64,000 nucleotides of DNA, taken from NCBI GenBank assembly GCA_022605955.1, contig JAKCOZ010000007.1, positions 12,839,501-12,903,500 on the forward strand, given 5' to 3'. The notes under the pieces were generated by a model. It saw only the letters and a program-made list of their open reading frames with translations. It was not told the origin of the DNA and did no database searches. Shown one piece after another: positions 38,901 to 52,841 of this stretch. The DNA is from Rallus limicola. Taxonomy: Eukaryota > Chordata > Aves > Gruiformes > Rallidae. Numbering within the stretch: the first letter of the stretch is position 1; each line of letters begins with the position of its first letter. The position numbers were made by a program, and so were the translations under genes.

Positions 38901-39552
38901 GTGGCACATTTAGAAAACAATATGTAGAAGCAAAGGGGAGCAATCTTAGTCATTTAAAAGCTTACATATTGGATATATTTTTTTTAGAGAAAATATTAAG
39001 ATGCCAAAAGCCATAATTTGGAACGCACAACTTGTTGAAACAGCTCCAAAGAAAGATCATGAGTAAAAATGAGAGAGAAGAAAGTTTGCATTCAGGGTAA
39101 TAAAAGGGCTAAGAAAAAGGTCACAAGGCAACAGTGTAGCAAAAGCATTTACTGGGAACATTAAAGGAACGTGTCTCCTTTTTGAAGTTATTAACAGCCT
39201 TGCCTAATTGACCATATGAGAGATGGCTCATTACTCAGCAAAGCTTATGGAATAAGCAGGAGTGGGTAATCTACTCTGGAATTTCATTCCTTCTGAGCTT
39301 TAAGAAGCGTTCACAGTTAAAAAGTATACTTTGAGTACATTTTAACAAAGAAAGGGGTAGGGTCTGGGTCTTACTAAAACACATTCCCACAGCTCTCAGA
39401 GGTGGAAAAAGATCACTTCTCTTTCCATAATTTGAAAAGACTGCTCTGAGACATCTCTATCTCTGTAATTCCTTGCCATTTTATCATCAACCTTCTCCCA
39501 ACTTTCTCATCCTACCTGTTTCCTCTTCACTCTGCTGCTTTTATTTTAGCTA
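35936..39552. other. Gene-free AT-rich stretch
   Basis: No gene or mobile element is recognised. Short A-runs near 36583 and 38366 and an AC tract near 38029-38041 are the only simple repeats of note. Confidence 0.5.
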
Positions 39553-39592
39553 TATCTTGTCTGAATAGCTATAGGGCTATTCAGACAAGATA
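39553..39592. repeat. Perfect 17-bp inverted repeat, 6-nt loop
   Basis: TATCTTGTCTGAATAGC (39553-39569) is the exact reverse complement of GCTATTCAGACAAGATA (39576-39592), with the loop TATAGG between. It can form a hairpin in DNA or RNA. No repeat family is recognised around it. Confidence 0.93.
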
Positions 39593-40804
39593 AATGGGCA
39601 CCGGATTCCTCACAGAAACTACATTGCTCTGTAAACTCTTTACAGCAGGAATGCCTTAAAGGAGAGAAGGCTGTACAAGAGAGTACATCCAGGTAGTACA
39701 AATATGTCATTAGAATTCAATAATGACCAATATCAACACAGTCTGAAGGATGTCCTCAATAGGGGGTAAACAAGTTTGAGTAAGGTTTGATTTTTCAAGA
39801 ACTTGGGACAATATCTCTTCATGTGTCTGTCCCCACTTGGAAAAAGCAAGAGAGGGAACAGGGCATGTACACCTGCTCCCAGGATAAAGACAGAAATGTC
39901 TGGCAATATTGTCATATTCACAGAATATGAGGAAGAAAAAGTCTGGATATCTAAGAAAGATTTTTGATAGCTGTTGTACCTTAAAGAAAGATATTACTTT
40001 ATATTTTAATCAAACAGTTTTGTCTTAGTCTCAGTCCTGTATTCAGTAATGCGGAAATTATGTTCCCTTTTCTTGGCAGAAGAAAGTAAAGGCAAAGCAA
40101 GATCTCAGTGGGTTCAAGTTCATGGCAAAGTGGATTCTTTGTTCAGGATTTAGTGTGTACCATGTGGCTTGTGAGCCATGCACTTATCCTAAGTATTTTC
40201 TTCAGCTGTAGGAGGGAGAGAGGAGGAATGAGCGCATTTCGGGTGCTGCCTGAGGAGGGGCATGGCAGCTCTCAATGCCATGCTGAAAAAGTGGCTGGTG
40301 AGTTCAAAGCAAGACAAAGTCCAATATTGAATCTTTGATTCAAGTTTTAATGTAGGGATGTGTGAGTAAGGTTACAGTGAGTTTTCCCAATCTTTGAGAA
40401 GGTCATGGACTTAAAACTTCCAATGCATTTCTCTCTTCACTTAAAAATCTGGAAATGGGAACATGACAGAATGCAGTGTCCTTATTTCTTACTTAGATAG
40501 TGAGAGACAGTATCAGTATCATCAGAGAAATCACAGAAAAAAATCCTGTCAGTAATCTTCACTTTTTGGTGAATTTTGTTAACTCTGCAATTGTTTTTTG
40601 GGGAAAAAAAATAAAGGTGAAATGCAGTCAAAAGAAAAATATACAGATGGACTTGGTTTAAAAAAAAAGGTCTCAACTCTACTTGTGCAAGCAAAGGTTT
40701 TGCAACAACTCTCTATTATTACAAGGCTTATTGTCCAAAACTCAGTGCCTCAAAGATCTCTTCCCTTCTTGGAGCCCTCTAGGACTTGGCAGTTCTAGGT
40801 TAGC
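39593..40804. other. Gene-free sequence
   Basis: No gene, RNA gene or mobile element is recognised. Confidence 0.5.
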
Positions 40805-40856
40805 AGTTGGACTTGATGATCTTAAAGGTCTTTTCCAGACAAAAATTCCGTGATTG
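40805..40856 (+). mobile_element. CR1 LINE 3' tail only (about 52 bp)
   Basis: Contains agttggacttgatgatctta, aaggtcttttccagac and a diverged terminus ccgtgattgtt, in the order found at the 3' end of the CR1 at 52703. It is an extreme 5' truncation. Confidence 0.75.
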
Positions 40857-43800
40857 TTATACACGTATTTCAGCCACAGCATAATCTGTGAGCACAGAGT
40901 GCTTTCTTAAAGGTGAAGGGATTGCAGAGACAAGAGCTTCTTTCTTGGTAAATTTCAGAGGTTTGTAGGCATTGGCAGGCTTCAAAGGCAGAAATATTAT
41001 TTCTGCTAAGTGGACACTAATTCGATGTGCATTGTCTTGTTGACAAATGCAACTAGTCACAGAAGCTTTATTTTCCTGTTTGCAGAACTGGTGGTCTGAA
41101 AATGATTCCATATTTTCTTTCAAATTAATTTCTTCCTTATTGGAAAGCAGAGAAAGCTGATAAAATATGGATTCTTCAGGGGAAAAAAGTTCCTGAAAAA
41201 CTCAGACATGGAATTTCAGACATAATAAATTAGAAAGAGTCCTGTTAAGAACAGCTATCACCTCCAGATCACCCTGGGTCCTGAGGTCTGCCAATATACA
41301 AAACAAGTAGCATACACAAGAGAACACCAAAGTAGTCTCATTAGCAAATCAATACAGCAAATGGATGAAGTTTCTGACTTTAAAATGAATGATGGAAATC
41401 CACATCATTAACTTGGAATGGGATTTACTATGGTCTGTAATCTCAAACTAGTCTTCAAATGTGCATCAATAGTTGTGAAGGAAAGCTGAATGCCAGTCTA
41501 AATATTTTAACCCATGATAGGCATATCCAGCTATATCACTAGGAACAAAGACTACTTTTCTCTTAATTTTTCCAACAGGGCAAAATACATATAGGCCACT
41601 CCTATTTCAAGTAAAAGGTGTACCCTACCAAGACTTCTATTAATAAAAAAAAAAAAAAAAAGCACTATTTTGTATTAATCATTAGCTGATGCAGAAATTA
41701 TGTTCAACCTTTATCCTGTATGTTGTTTTGAGAAATGGAAATATTCTTGATCAAATGTAATTTTCTAACAAAGAATTTATTTTCATGCCATCATGTACAA
41801 AATCAGTTCATGCACTCATTCATCTGTAATTCTTTAACAAAATGTGGATGGGAAATAAAAAAAAAAAGAGAGCGAGCGAGAAAGGGGCAGAGAAAACTGA
41901 CCCTGTGTATATAAGAAATTATCAAAGTCACAAGCAATCTTTAATGCTGAAGTCACACTCAAGATCGGTTCTTGGATCCTAAAGAAACAGCTTTGAAGTT
42001 AAGATGTATTAAACCATGAGGGCCCAAAGTAGGCACTAGGAAATGAAATCACTATCTCTGAGTTATTAATATGTCATTTTTCTTTAATGAAATTCATTTC
42101 ATCCTTTTTTTATACACAAATGTTGAAATAATCCCATCATTCAGTTAAAAGAATAAAACTACAGCAGTTACTGTAACTGGTGGGGGGGTTTACCCAGATG
42201 TAAAGCAAAGAAATTAAAGAAATATCAGTAGCCTAGAAGTTCAGCAGCTTCATTACATTTCTGAAGCTAGCACAAAGTGTATTTTTATCCATCTGACAGT
42301 AATTACTTCAGTCATCATTTCAGGTTTTTGCACAATTCCACCACTATACCACCCTTCCACAGAAATTCACAGTTCTTACATGATCAGATCACACATGAAT
42401 GGTCTCTTACCTTCCAGCAAATACAGAAAAAGAACCAATATATCAAACAGTTTAACATTTAGCTAAGACAAAACTTGGATTTGCCTATGCTTCTTAACTA
42501 ATTTTCCTCTTACAGGCATTAGAAAAAATCCATATGGTATATAAAAAAACCCTGTTAAGAAATTGCACTGTCTTTGTGTGATTTGTCAATGGTGCACAGA
42601 GCTCTGCATGCATGCTAGAGATAAATGTGAAGATCTGCAGCAGTGGGAGCTGCAATCCCGCTACACTGCCTCATGGAAACAAGTGAGAAAAAAATAATAA
42701 ATTAGGTGCCACAATCGAGAAAGCAGGAAAGGAACTAGTGTGCCCTATTCTTGTCAGATTTCAATGCTATAAATTTTAAGCAAAAGCAATTTGATCTAAG
42801 CCAGCTATCAGTAAGCTTTCAAGGGGAAAATACTGTAAAGATCTATTGCAGTAAATAGGTTCCTTTATCCCCTTTTCAAAAGTTACCACAGGACCCAGTG
42901 CCTGATCCCCCTGTATGGGGAAACATAGACTCTTCTGTCAGTGACTTGAGTTTTTACACCATGAGCCTAACGGGAAACCTAGTTGGGATCAAGGACACAT
43001 TTCCCATATCTAACCATGATCTTTCCCTTCCTTGGAGCAGACACTAGAATGAAAAGCCTGTGGTACGGCCTCCCAGGACTGGGCAGTAGAGGCCCCGGGT
43101 GAGATCTCAGCAAGGCTGCCAGCTGTAGCTGGCACCATGACCTTCAGGACCTTCCCCAAAACACACTGGGGACCACTTTGTGCAGAGCATACCCAGCTGT
43201 GAATAACTCTGCAATAAGACCATTGGAGTTATGTATGTGGAGATTCTCCTTAAAAATTGTGTGACCTTCATAGTTACATCTCCATGCTCTACAGCCACCT
43301 TACTTTATAAAGGCATTATCTATTAGAATTTTAATAATAATAACTATAAAAACCATGAGAGTCAATGAATTAAGGCTCTTACCAGTGGTACAAGTCTATA
43401 AAAACCACTTAAAATAAATTATGCTAACTCAGCTCAGCAAAATCAGAAGTTAAATCTCACTCTTGAGTCTGAGTCCAGACTGGATCTCCTACAGGGTCAA
43501 CACTTCCACTTGCAGAGTTGCCATTCTGCCTCATAAAACTTATCTGCTATTTGTGTAAATGAGAATATTAATAAGTTATTGTTGACTCATCTCCCAGAGG
43601 TGCTGGGAAGTGAAACAACCATTTGATAGGTACTTTGAAATCACAAAAAGATGATCGATTATTCCCATTTAATGCACTTAGTGCTCACTTTGAACTACGC
43701 TTCTTAAATAAATTCACACAAATATATAAACTTCTGTCTTTCTTTCATTTATACTTCAGTTGTGTTCTGCTAAAATATATATTGCATACAGACTTTCTCG

Positions 43801-46800
43801 GGAAATGTGGAATAGTGTGACACAATTAAATAGGACTAGCCAGGCAGGAAAAAAAAAACCAGAGCTTAATAGCAAGAGCAGTCAGTATGAGATACATGTT
43901 TGACACAAAACTCAAAAAAGTATAATGAGATAATGAGTTTTAGCTCAAGTTAAAGAGTTTTGTTCAGTATTTGTGTACTAACAAATCAGCTACCTATTCA
44001 ACTATTTAAAAAAACACCCTGAAATAGATTACTTCCCTAGGAGAGCTACATGTAACCCTCAGAGGACTAAAGTTTATCCAGTTACATATATCACTTGCTA
44101 CACACATCCCTTCCAATGAAAATTTTACTGACACTAAAAAGGAAATATTTCAATATAAGATGCACCAGATGATGTGCAGTAAACATGCACAAAATATTTA
44201 TTGCACACATATTCCTCAAATTTATAAAGTAATACAGAAGTAAATAAGACAAAATTGTTTGATGCTTGTTTTACGAACAGGTCACTGGGCATTTTCTGGA
44301 TCTGTGCAGAGCAGAATTTTCTTTTTTTTCTCCAACACTTGTGGCTACCTTGTGAGATGAATTCACCCTTCTGCTGAGCAGCAGCAAAACTCTAGCAGGG
44401 ACTGACAGTTCAGGGAGAGTACGTAGCCACAGGACTCATTAAGACGCTTCATGTTAACTCTCCACATGCATGAGCTTCTTACTGTAGACCACCCTATGGG
44501 AAACATGAGGCAGATCAGGGATGGTTATCTCTCACTGTCCTATGCCACACATAATGATAAGAGGCAATTAGACATCTACCTCTCAGAGCTGCCAGGTATT
44601 GTCAGTGCTTGCTCTTTCTTGTTTGGTTTCACTAAAGGCTACAACAGACAGTGTAGGCCAAGCTTTCAGAGGTTGTCAGCAGTTAGCTGAGAGTCAATCC
44701 CAAAAGTTCCTCCAAATTACTTCCAAGCATAGAATGAAGTCCTCACTGTGGAAACTTCTTGCTAATAACTGAGAAAAAACACAACAAACCCAAAACACTC
44801 TCTCAAAAACTAACAACTTGATCACATGTCATGAAATAGAGCTTGAATTTGGTCAAACAATTCCAGACAACCTGTTGGTAAGCAGAAAAAATATGAACTG
44901 AAAGTACTTGATGTGCAATGAGTAAAAAATTTCTTGCTTCTGTCTCTCCCAAGACCTCAAGTACAACTTATTCTGTACACAATCAGAAGCAAATACATAT
45001 TCAGGAAGGACTAGAAATTAAGGACATTAGACTTACACACACACACATTTTTGTATATCAGGATATTGGATTTCCTATACATCTCAGGCAAAACAGAATC
45101 CTCCATGAAAAGACCATGGGAGTAGGGATTGCATTAACTTCCCCAAGAAGTAATGGTAAAGCTGCACTCTATTTTGTCAGTGTTAGCAGAACTGCAGTGT
45201 CAGTAGCTAAGCAGTGCAGAGAAAGAAGTAGCAGCAGCACAATGCCAAGAGAAATTAACAGTCAAAAGTAAAAATACCCAGGCAGATTCTGTACATATTT
45301 TCCTCAACCATAGGTCACTGATTGATAAAAAATACTAGAATATATGAATACCTGGAGGGAGTTCTTTTTTGTTTGTTTGCCTGCCTGGATTTACATTCAC
45401 ACACACACATGCTATTTCAGATTTTGCATAACAATATATCCTTAGAAGAGGAAAGACAGTCACTGAACAGAACAATCATTTGATCTCTCTGGAGCACCTG
45501 AAAGTATTTTTACCACTGATTTATACAAAGGGAACTGCATTAACTACAGGAACATCCACTTCAGGACATCCTAGAAATTAGCAATAAGTGTGTTAATCTG
45601 AGCATTTATAGAAGCAAACATGGAATAGAGCGTCCTAAACAAACACTGCAGATGTTAGCTTCAAGAAAAAAAAGTACTTCTCATCCCCAAAGTGCTTTTC
45701 AGGACAGAGCAGTATCCACTTGCTGACATGGAAAACAGTTCAGTCTCCATTCCCTGGACTAGATGAAGCAGGGCAGGTCCATTGAGCCCTGCAATACTTC
45801 ATATTCTACAAAAAGGGCAACTCCTTATTTCAAAGGTTTTGGTTTCTGCTAATATAAAGCAGTGAAAATGTATCACAGGACAGCAAATCTATGTCCAGTC
45901 TGATCAGAGGAATGTGATTGGTGGATGCCAGAAAATCTCTCTATCGTTCACCGCTGTACAATTTACAACATTTTTCATTTGCTATCACACACACTCTAAT
46001 AAGATCATTTCTTCTTCAGTTTCCTGAGTGGGAGTTCCCTGAGGACTGGATTTTATTATCAATTTTGATGGCTGAATGCTTTCAACCTTCAGCTTACATC
46101 TGGACAAAGCATACAGTGAAGAATAATCCAATAAATGTCCTGTCATCACTTACTGACAAAGTACTATGGTGTAGTCATTGTATGCTTTTCAGTTTTACAG
46201 AATACATAGCTATGTTATGCATCACAGTCTTTATTTTTCATATTTCTCATCTCAGCAATTTGAAAATCATTAGCCAAATCCCCACACTCGTAGAGCCACT
46301 TTAAAAACAATTATTTTGAAAATAAATTATTTTAAAATTCCTTCTGTGTGCTTGTGATCTGTCATGCCTTTCAAGTTCAAATGTCCTAGGTCTTACATGC
46401 AGACACAAGGGTTTAGTTTTAAAATCACAGAAAGGAGACTCTTGGAACTTGGACTTCCATAAAGACCACAAGTGCCCTTTTTAAAAAATAAGGCTTGGTG
46501 ACAACTGCCTCTTGTTTATTTGCTCACCTGAAGAATTCCAGTCATGGAATTAGGTTTAATCCAACTACAGGTTCAAATAAGAAACACAATTCAAAATCAG
46601 AGTCCAACCAAGTGGTAGATGATAAACACGTATCAGCAACTCAGGAGACACAATGCATTATAAAAAATAATGTCCAGAGTAAAAGTGAGACACTCCAAGT
46701 TGAGACTATAATTATTAATCTATGGAACAATTATCTTTAATGTTGTAATTGTCAATCATTTGGCCTTAACTTTCCCACAGTAACAGACACTCAAATAGGA

Positions 46801-47907
46801 GGTCAAGGAGACGATGAGATTCTAAACTATACACATTTTTTTCCTCTATAAACTTTTTTATATTTTTCAAAGAGAGGATACTAAGATATCTTCCACAAAC
46901 AAGTATTTGAAGGATATTGTGAATAAGATAACTCAAAATAATTTGGCCATTAAATTTTTAGAGGTAAATATTGCTCAGATACTGAACAGCACGTTAATCT
47001 GGACACTGACCTCAGAAATAGAGATCTGTGCTCCAATTTCACCCCTAATTTTTCTGGTTTATCATATGAAATGACTCTCCTGTCTCTCAATCCCATGAAA
47101 AGCTTATACAAAAAACCTTTTTTTTTTTTTTACTAGGAGATTAAAACAAAGAAAATCATGAAAAGTTGTAAAAAAATAGAATACTTGTCCTTGGTATACC
47201 AGTAACCTAATAAAAGAGTACAACTACACCTGTTTTCAGAAAGTCATATCAAATGTGTTTTCACCGCAAAACAGTCCGATAGAAACTAGAAAACTTCAAC
47301 AAAAAGAGAGATTATGTTGCTACTGTAAAAAGCAATCCTTCAAAGGCAGTCATAACAATTAATAGCAAATTGTCATAGTAAATTAATTGATCTTGGAAAT
47401 GTTCCCAGACACTTCAGCCAAATGGTGTGGAGCAGCCCAAATCTATGCTTATGAGTTGCCTTAGCATCCAAAACTGAGTGGCCTAATGCCCACTAGGAAT
47501 TATCTCTGGAGCGTTTTAACCGCTGAACCATAACCTGAAGAATTGCTTTTGAGAAGACTAGTTTAAACACTTTACAAGTACAGTCAGGAATGATCTTGGT
47601 CACTGTTTTCCCAAGGCAAATCATTACACTAAAGAAGAACCTTCCACACATGGTTCTTAGGATTAGCTGATCTGGAGCACCATTTATTTCCCTTTTGGGC
47701 TTTGTTCCTGAGAAAGCAGTGAAGCAGCAGAACAAAGTCTGAGAGGGTCAGATTTCAAGAACAGGATCCATGAATATTTAAAGTGTCTAGGCTAGAAAAG
47801 TCTAAAAGGAGACATCACAGTAATTTGCAAGACTAACAGAAGCAAATTACATTGTATTTCCGCTACATGTAGGTCAGCAAGTACTCAGCATAACTTCTGA
47901 GATAAAA
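40857..47907. other. Long gene-free AT-rich stretch
   Basis: No gene or further mobile element is recognised. Simple repeats: an A-run at about 41646-41662, an A/GAGCGA tract near 41858-41882, and AC tracts near 45034-45048 and 45399-45409. The plus-strand open frames of 117 and 128 codons (44918 and 45918) have no recognisable motifs and are not annotated as genes. Confidence 0.45.
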
Positions 47908-47915
47908 GATATTTG

Positions 47916-47968
47916 GGGAGTTGGACTCGATGATCTCTTCAGGTCCTTTCCAACCCCTATGATTCTAT
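47916..47968 (+). mobile_element. CR1 LINE 3' tail only (about 53 bp)
   Basis: The sequence ggagttggactcgatgatct, then cttcaggtcctttccaaccc, then ctatgattctatga, is the terminal part of CR1. It is bracketed by GATATTTG at 47908-47915 and 47969-47976; the right copy overlaps the last GA of the tail. Confidence 0.88.
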
Positions 47969-47976
47969 GATATTTG

Positions 47977-49729
47977 AGCTAAACCTTAAACAACAAATTT
48001 TGAAAAAGGAAGAATGCTAAACACTTGTCTAGGAAGCAAATTTCTTAATGGATGAAAGGATGCTTGTAAGTACAATTAGGCATACATTTATTGGGAATGT
48101 AGGATCCATGTTCCCTGCAGATAGGTGGACCAGGTTATCTTCAGCTCTACTCCACCCATATTTATTACGATGTACTTTGTACTTTTTTCCTCCTAGGTTT
48201 CCACAGATAGCAGTCCAGAAAAGATACAGTTAATGTCACTGCAAAGCAAAGAAATAAATACGTTTGTATAATTTTCCCTTATTTCATTTGGAGGTAGAAC
48301 ACCTCAATATGTGGCAAGAAATGAAGAAAGCAAAAGTGCAACTGATTTCCTTTCTTTTTTTTTTTTAATGAAGTAGAAACTTCTTTTTTTTTAAAGTTAA
48401 CTTAATTTAAGTTTTTGAATTCTCCTTTGTAGTTTAGGGACTCAGACCTCCCAGGAGACAAACTATCTGTCCAAAACTGGCAGCACATATCACCTTTACA
48501 GTATCATCCTATTTTGACAAAGTTAAACAAACGATATTAGTTACTGCTTTTTCTTTTTTTTTCTCTCAAGTCTTAGGGGATCAAGTGTGCGCTGAAACAA
48601 GGATAAAACTAACAAGAAAAATACCATCAGGAAGCATTTCCAAGTACATTTGAAGTTTTTGCTGAGGTTATAATAGAGCAAAAATGCCAAAAGGCACGTT
48701 TTTTTATTTGGATTTCTGTGTAAATTCTCTGTTCATTTCTAGCTCCATCTTCTCTATCTTCTCCAACAGCAGTAAACAGCCTTGCTGAGTTGGGCCAGCC
48801 TTGGTTCTTCTGTGTGTTTCTTTACTTTTTTACAGTCATTGGAGGCTTATTATGAGTATGCTGAACTGAGCTTGCTTGAGCTTGTTAATTTTGCAGACTT
48901 ATGTTATTTCTAACCACAGAGCTGGTATGCAAATTGACTTTCCTAAGATTGGCATCTTTAGTGCTGTATTAGGGTAGCTTTAGGTTAATTGGCTACAACT
49001 GAGACATTCCACTCCTGTTTGCATAGCAATTCCCCAAAATAAGGCACTGTAACCATCTAAGGAGTGATACTTCAGTTTAATTACATGCCCTTAAGTCTCA
49101 CCCTTTTCTGTACTTGAAAGTCTGACAAGACCCTTCGTGAACAGGACTTTCCAACACTTCCCAGCTCCATCATCATTACTCTGGTACAAAAGTTTGGAGA
49201 TCAATGAAGTGCATCTGTTTAAAGGTGAATATATCTCGGTTCTGGCTGCTCAGCAGTTTCATGAATTGTGAGTTGAGCTAAGGATATTCCATCCAAGCAT
49301 ACCAAGAGGTTGGAGGGAAGCTGAGGACAGTTGAGAAGAACCAGCAACCCCATAGGCTTTGAGGATCAAAGGATCAGGATGCATGACCAGATTGCTATTA
49401 CCCTAGACAACCTTCATTCAACCAATTGGTTTTGTTCTTGGCCAGCAGCCTGCCTGTTTCCAGGACAGTAGAAGCTTCATAAACCAATTTTCAAAGGCTG
49501 TAAGGTTTTTGAACATGGGCAAATAAAATCCCCTATGAAGAAAAACATAAGCCAACTTAATAATGTATATACAGTATTGTTCTTGCAAAGATTTTGGATC
49601 CCTTAGCCCCAGCCTTAAAAATTCTCAATAATTATTCCACTTCCCAAAAGTAAAATACAGATTATATGATAAACAATTCTCATCATGTAAAAGAGTCAAA
49701 ATAAATCAGGTGAAAGGCTTTCACAATGT
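47977..49729. other. Gene-free sequence
   Basis: No gene or mobile element is recognised. T-runs lie at 48353-48366 and 48383-48391. Confidence 0.5.
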
Positions 49730-49734
49730 TTTCT
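49730..49734. repeat. Left target-site duplication TTTCT
   Basis: Matches 50919-50923 exactly. Confidence 0.85.
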
Positions 49735-50918
49735 TGTGGTGGTTGAGTCCTGGCCAAAGGCCAGACGCCCACCAAAATCAGTCTATTACTCCCCTTCTTA
49801 GTTGGACAGGGGAGAAATATGTATTAAGCAGCTCAAAAGTCAAAATCATTAACGACACGGGCAAAAGAGACTCAACATAGAGTGCTGAAGAGAAAGTTAT
49901 CTAATTTATTACACTACGCTTAAGAGAAAACAGTGACAACAACCAGAGTCAGGAGTACAACCAACAATCTTAAAACAAATGCAACCAGGCAAACACTTTT
50001 CCCCCCACCACTCCCTCCTTAGCAGGCTTTAGTTAGAAGTTTACTCCCTTCTTCCCTCCAGTTCGCAGTCCAGGAGGGGCAGGGACTGGGGAAAATGGGG
50101 GTCTTGGTAACACCTTCCCCCCACCCCTCCGTTCTAGAGCAGACTTCCCTTTCAGCCATGATTTTGCTCCCTTCTTCCCCTCTCCTGCTTGCAGCATAGG
50201 ACAGGGGGGCAGGGACTAGGAGATGGGGGCTTCAGTCAGTCCCTTGCAAGATGGTTTCCTTCTCGGCCGGGATGGGAGCATCCATTCCACACAGCCTCCC
50301 CCTGCTGCACCGTAGGATCTCACCCATAAGAGCCAGTCCTCCACGAACTTTCTCCAAGGCAAATCTTTTTCCACCGGGCTTCATCTCTGCTGTGGCAGGC
50401 AGCAATAAATCACAATGTCTCTCAGTCCCAGTCCTCCACGGGGCTACAGGCCTCCCCCAGCAAACCTGTTTGGCTCATCTCTGTAGGTCGCTTGTGCTGT
50501 CAGGGGCTCATCCCAATGTAAGTCACGGCATCTTCTCTATGTCTCCACCGGCTCCATCCACCGTGGAGCCTCTCCACTGGGCAGGTCAGGTCTCTGCCTC
50601 CTCTATGGGTCCTCTCCACCAGTTACTCCATGAGCTGCAGGGGCATCGCTCTCTGGAGCATCTGGGGTGCCTCCTTCCCCAACCTTCCCGGCCTTTTGTG
50701 TCTGGCAACTGCTTACATTTTTATGCAAATATACATCCCAATGCCCTTAATGGGCCACCATTGCAATCTTCTTGGCACTGTGTTCCCTGATAGAGTCTTT
50801 TCTCTCCTGTATGTGATTCTCAGAGGCGCTACCAGGAGGCTGGCGGAAGATTCCAGCAGCCATTTTCTGCAGCCCCTGGCCCTTCTCTCTCAGTACCTGA
50901 CTATGCCCAACCACGGCA
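49735..50918 (-). mobile_element. Solo LTR, family A, minus orientation
   Basis: On the plus strand it starts TGTGGTGGTTGAGTCCTGG and ends CAACCACGGCA; read on the minus strand it has TG...CA ends. It shares with the LTR at 56448 the sequence tggttgagtcctggcc/tggttttggccctggcc at one end, the gggcaaaa(g/c)agactc block, the acttcccttctt-type pyrimidine blocks and the gattcacagaggtgctat/gattctcagaggcgctac block at the other end. Perfect 5-bp duplications (TTTCT) flank it, and there is no internal retroviral sequence, so this is a solo LTR of 1184 bp. The 179-codon plus-strand open frame at 50251-50790 is antisense to the LTR and has no protein-like character. Confidence 0.9.
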
Positions 50919-50923
50919 TTTCT
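50919..50923. repeat. Right target-site duplication TTTCT
   Basis: Exact copy of 49730-49734. It places the LTR end at CCACGGCA. Confidence 0.85.
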
Positions 50924-52702
50924 CTATACACTTCAGATATGAAAAGTTATTTGAAAAAAAATTCTATTTGTCATTTCCCTTTCTTAAAAGGAACATTCTG
51001 ACATTGATAGAATTAGAATCCAGTATCAATTAAATGTCTGACCTTGAAAATGTTACAGAAGTAATGCCATGAATATATTAAGCGTTTTTCACTCATCTCA
51101 GCAGGCAAGATACTATGAATTATGTAAAAACGAACATCAATTTTTCAAAGCAATAGATGTGACACCTCTGTATGGTGAAAACAAAGTACTTACATTAAAT
51201 GAGACATACAGTTGGTCCAGACTAACGTGAGGTAAACAGTCTTCATTTAAAATATTTATAAGATAAAAAAGATTCTGTAGCTCCGGTTTGCAGTATGCTT
51301 ATTGTAAGCAATCTTTTTTCCATGGTATTTAGTGTGGTTATTCTGTTGTTAATGTTTTAGCATGTTGACAGCCAGGACAGATTTCACCATTACTGGAGTC
51401 AGGCCACTAAAGTATCCATGTATGTGTGGACTACATGTATTTCACAACATTATTCAATTTGCAGGAGTTAAGAAGGACCAAAAAAAAAAATTTATGATGT
51501 TGTCACAGAAACTAATTTTTAACATCCTTTTAAAAGTTAGAGAAAGTTTAAATAATAATCTTGATATTTAAAGGCTTTCTTGTCACTAAAAGATTACTGA
51601 AACACTATCTAATTGATGGAATTTTCATATCTACCCTTTAAGTAATAAAATTTACATAACTGTTATATTTTCTGTTCTTTCTCAGGAACAGCACCTCACC
51701 ATACTGAAAGCAGTCAAAACTTCCCAAGGAAAAAAACCAAACAACCAACTAAACAAACAAACAAACAAAATAAAAAACCCAAAAGCAAAAACATTTCACA
51801 GAAAATTCCTCATTCATTCACAGATTAGTTTTTGGTCTGAAAAACCAGGAGTATGATAAAATATTGGTATCATTATCAAAATGGCCATCATTAAAATAAT
51901 ATCCAATTTCTTCTTAACCAATGTTGGTTTAACATTTTCTTATACTTTGGAGTATGTTCCCCAGCATACATGAGAGCAAGTAGTTTTCTAGATTCATTTA
52001 GAATAACAATTCCACTTTCAAAAGTAGCTTGGGCATTTACAAACATCTACATAACTTAGATGCTCAATGTCTACAGCCATCATGGATATTTTACCCATAA
52101 ATAACTTAAAATTTTTCAAAAGTTAATCCTGTACTTAGAGCCTACAACAGCAAAATACGCTATGGTAGAAAATAAGTGAATGACAGCACACTCTGCAGCT
52201 GGAGTATAAAATAATGCAAATGCTTACTAACAATTTGATTAAACTATGCTTTGAATGATGATGAGATTGTCAGGAGGTACATGGAAAACATACAAATATA
52301 AAAAAGAACCCAAAGAATGATGCTATTCCAGTAAGACAATTTTAAAATTAACATAACATCTTACAGATTTGTTGAGAGCTACAAAGCTATAAATCTTTAA
52401 AGAAATGGAGTCAGAATCATATGAAGTGCCTCTGAATCAAATATTTTTTTAATCAAGACTTCTGGAAAATAGGTGATTTTTAAGCTCAACCCTGGCCAGA
52501 CTTTAGTGGTTCCCAGAAAGAAGCAACTGCATATCTATCCACACATATAACATAGATACTTTTGATATTACATAGATACATTTAAAATGCATTTATACAC
52601 ACACATGTATAGACAATTATACATACATAAGTAATACAAACACATTTATACATACACCACTATGTGTCACCCGCTATGCAACTGATCCACGCTCATATTC
52701 AG
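50924..52702. other. Gene-free AT-rich sequence with simple repeats
   Basis: Nothing coding is seen. An AAAC repeat (about five units) lies at 51746-51769, and ACAT-rich sequence at about 52585-52650. Confidence 0.5.
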
Positions 52703-52839
52703 TTGCACTGAGTCACAGACCCTGGATGTGTTTAAAAGACAGGTGGACGAGGTGCTTAGGGATATGGTTTAGTAGAGAACAGGTATGGTTGGACTTGATG
52801 ATCTCAAAGGTCTTTTCCAAACTAGTGATTCTGTGATTT
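52703..52839 (+). mobile_element. CR1 LINE 3' end, first of a head-to-tail pair
   Basis: Plus-strand CR1 3' end of the same subfamily as 34370-35935: gaccctggatgtgtttaaaa, gtggacgaggtgcttaggga, ggttggacttgatgatctca and the terminus gtgattctgtgattt. Strongly 5'-truncated. Another CR1 begins within a few bases of its tail. Confidence 0.9.
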
Positions 52840-52841
52840 AA

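Noticed and set aside
45918..46304. Plus-strand 128-codon open frame
   Set aside because: Hydrophobic AT-rich composition without any motif; chance length.
50251..50790. Plus-strand 179-codon open frame
   Set aside because: Lies inside a minus-strand solo LTR whose ends and target duplications are clear; no protein motif is seen.
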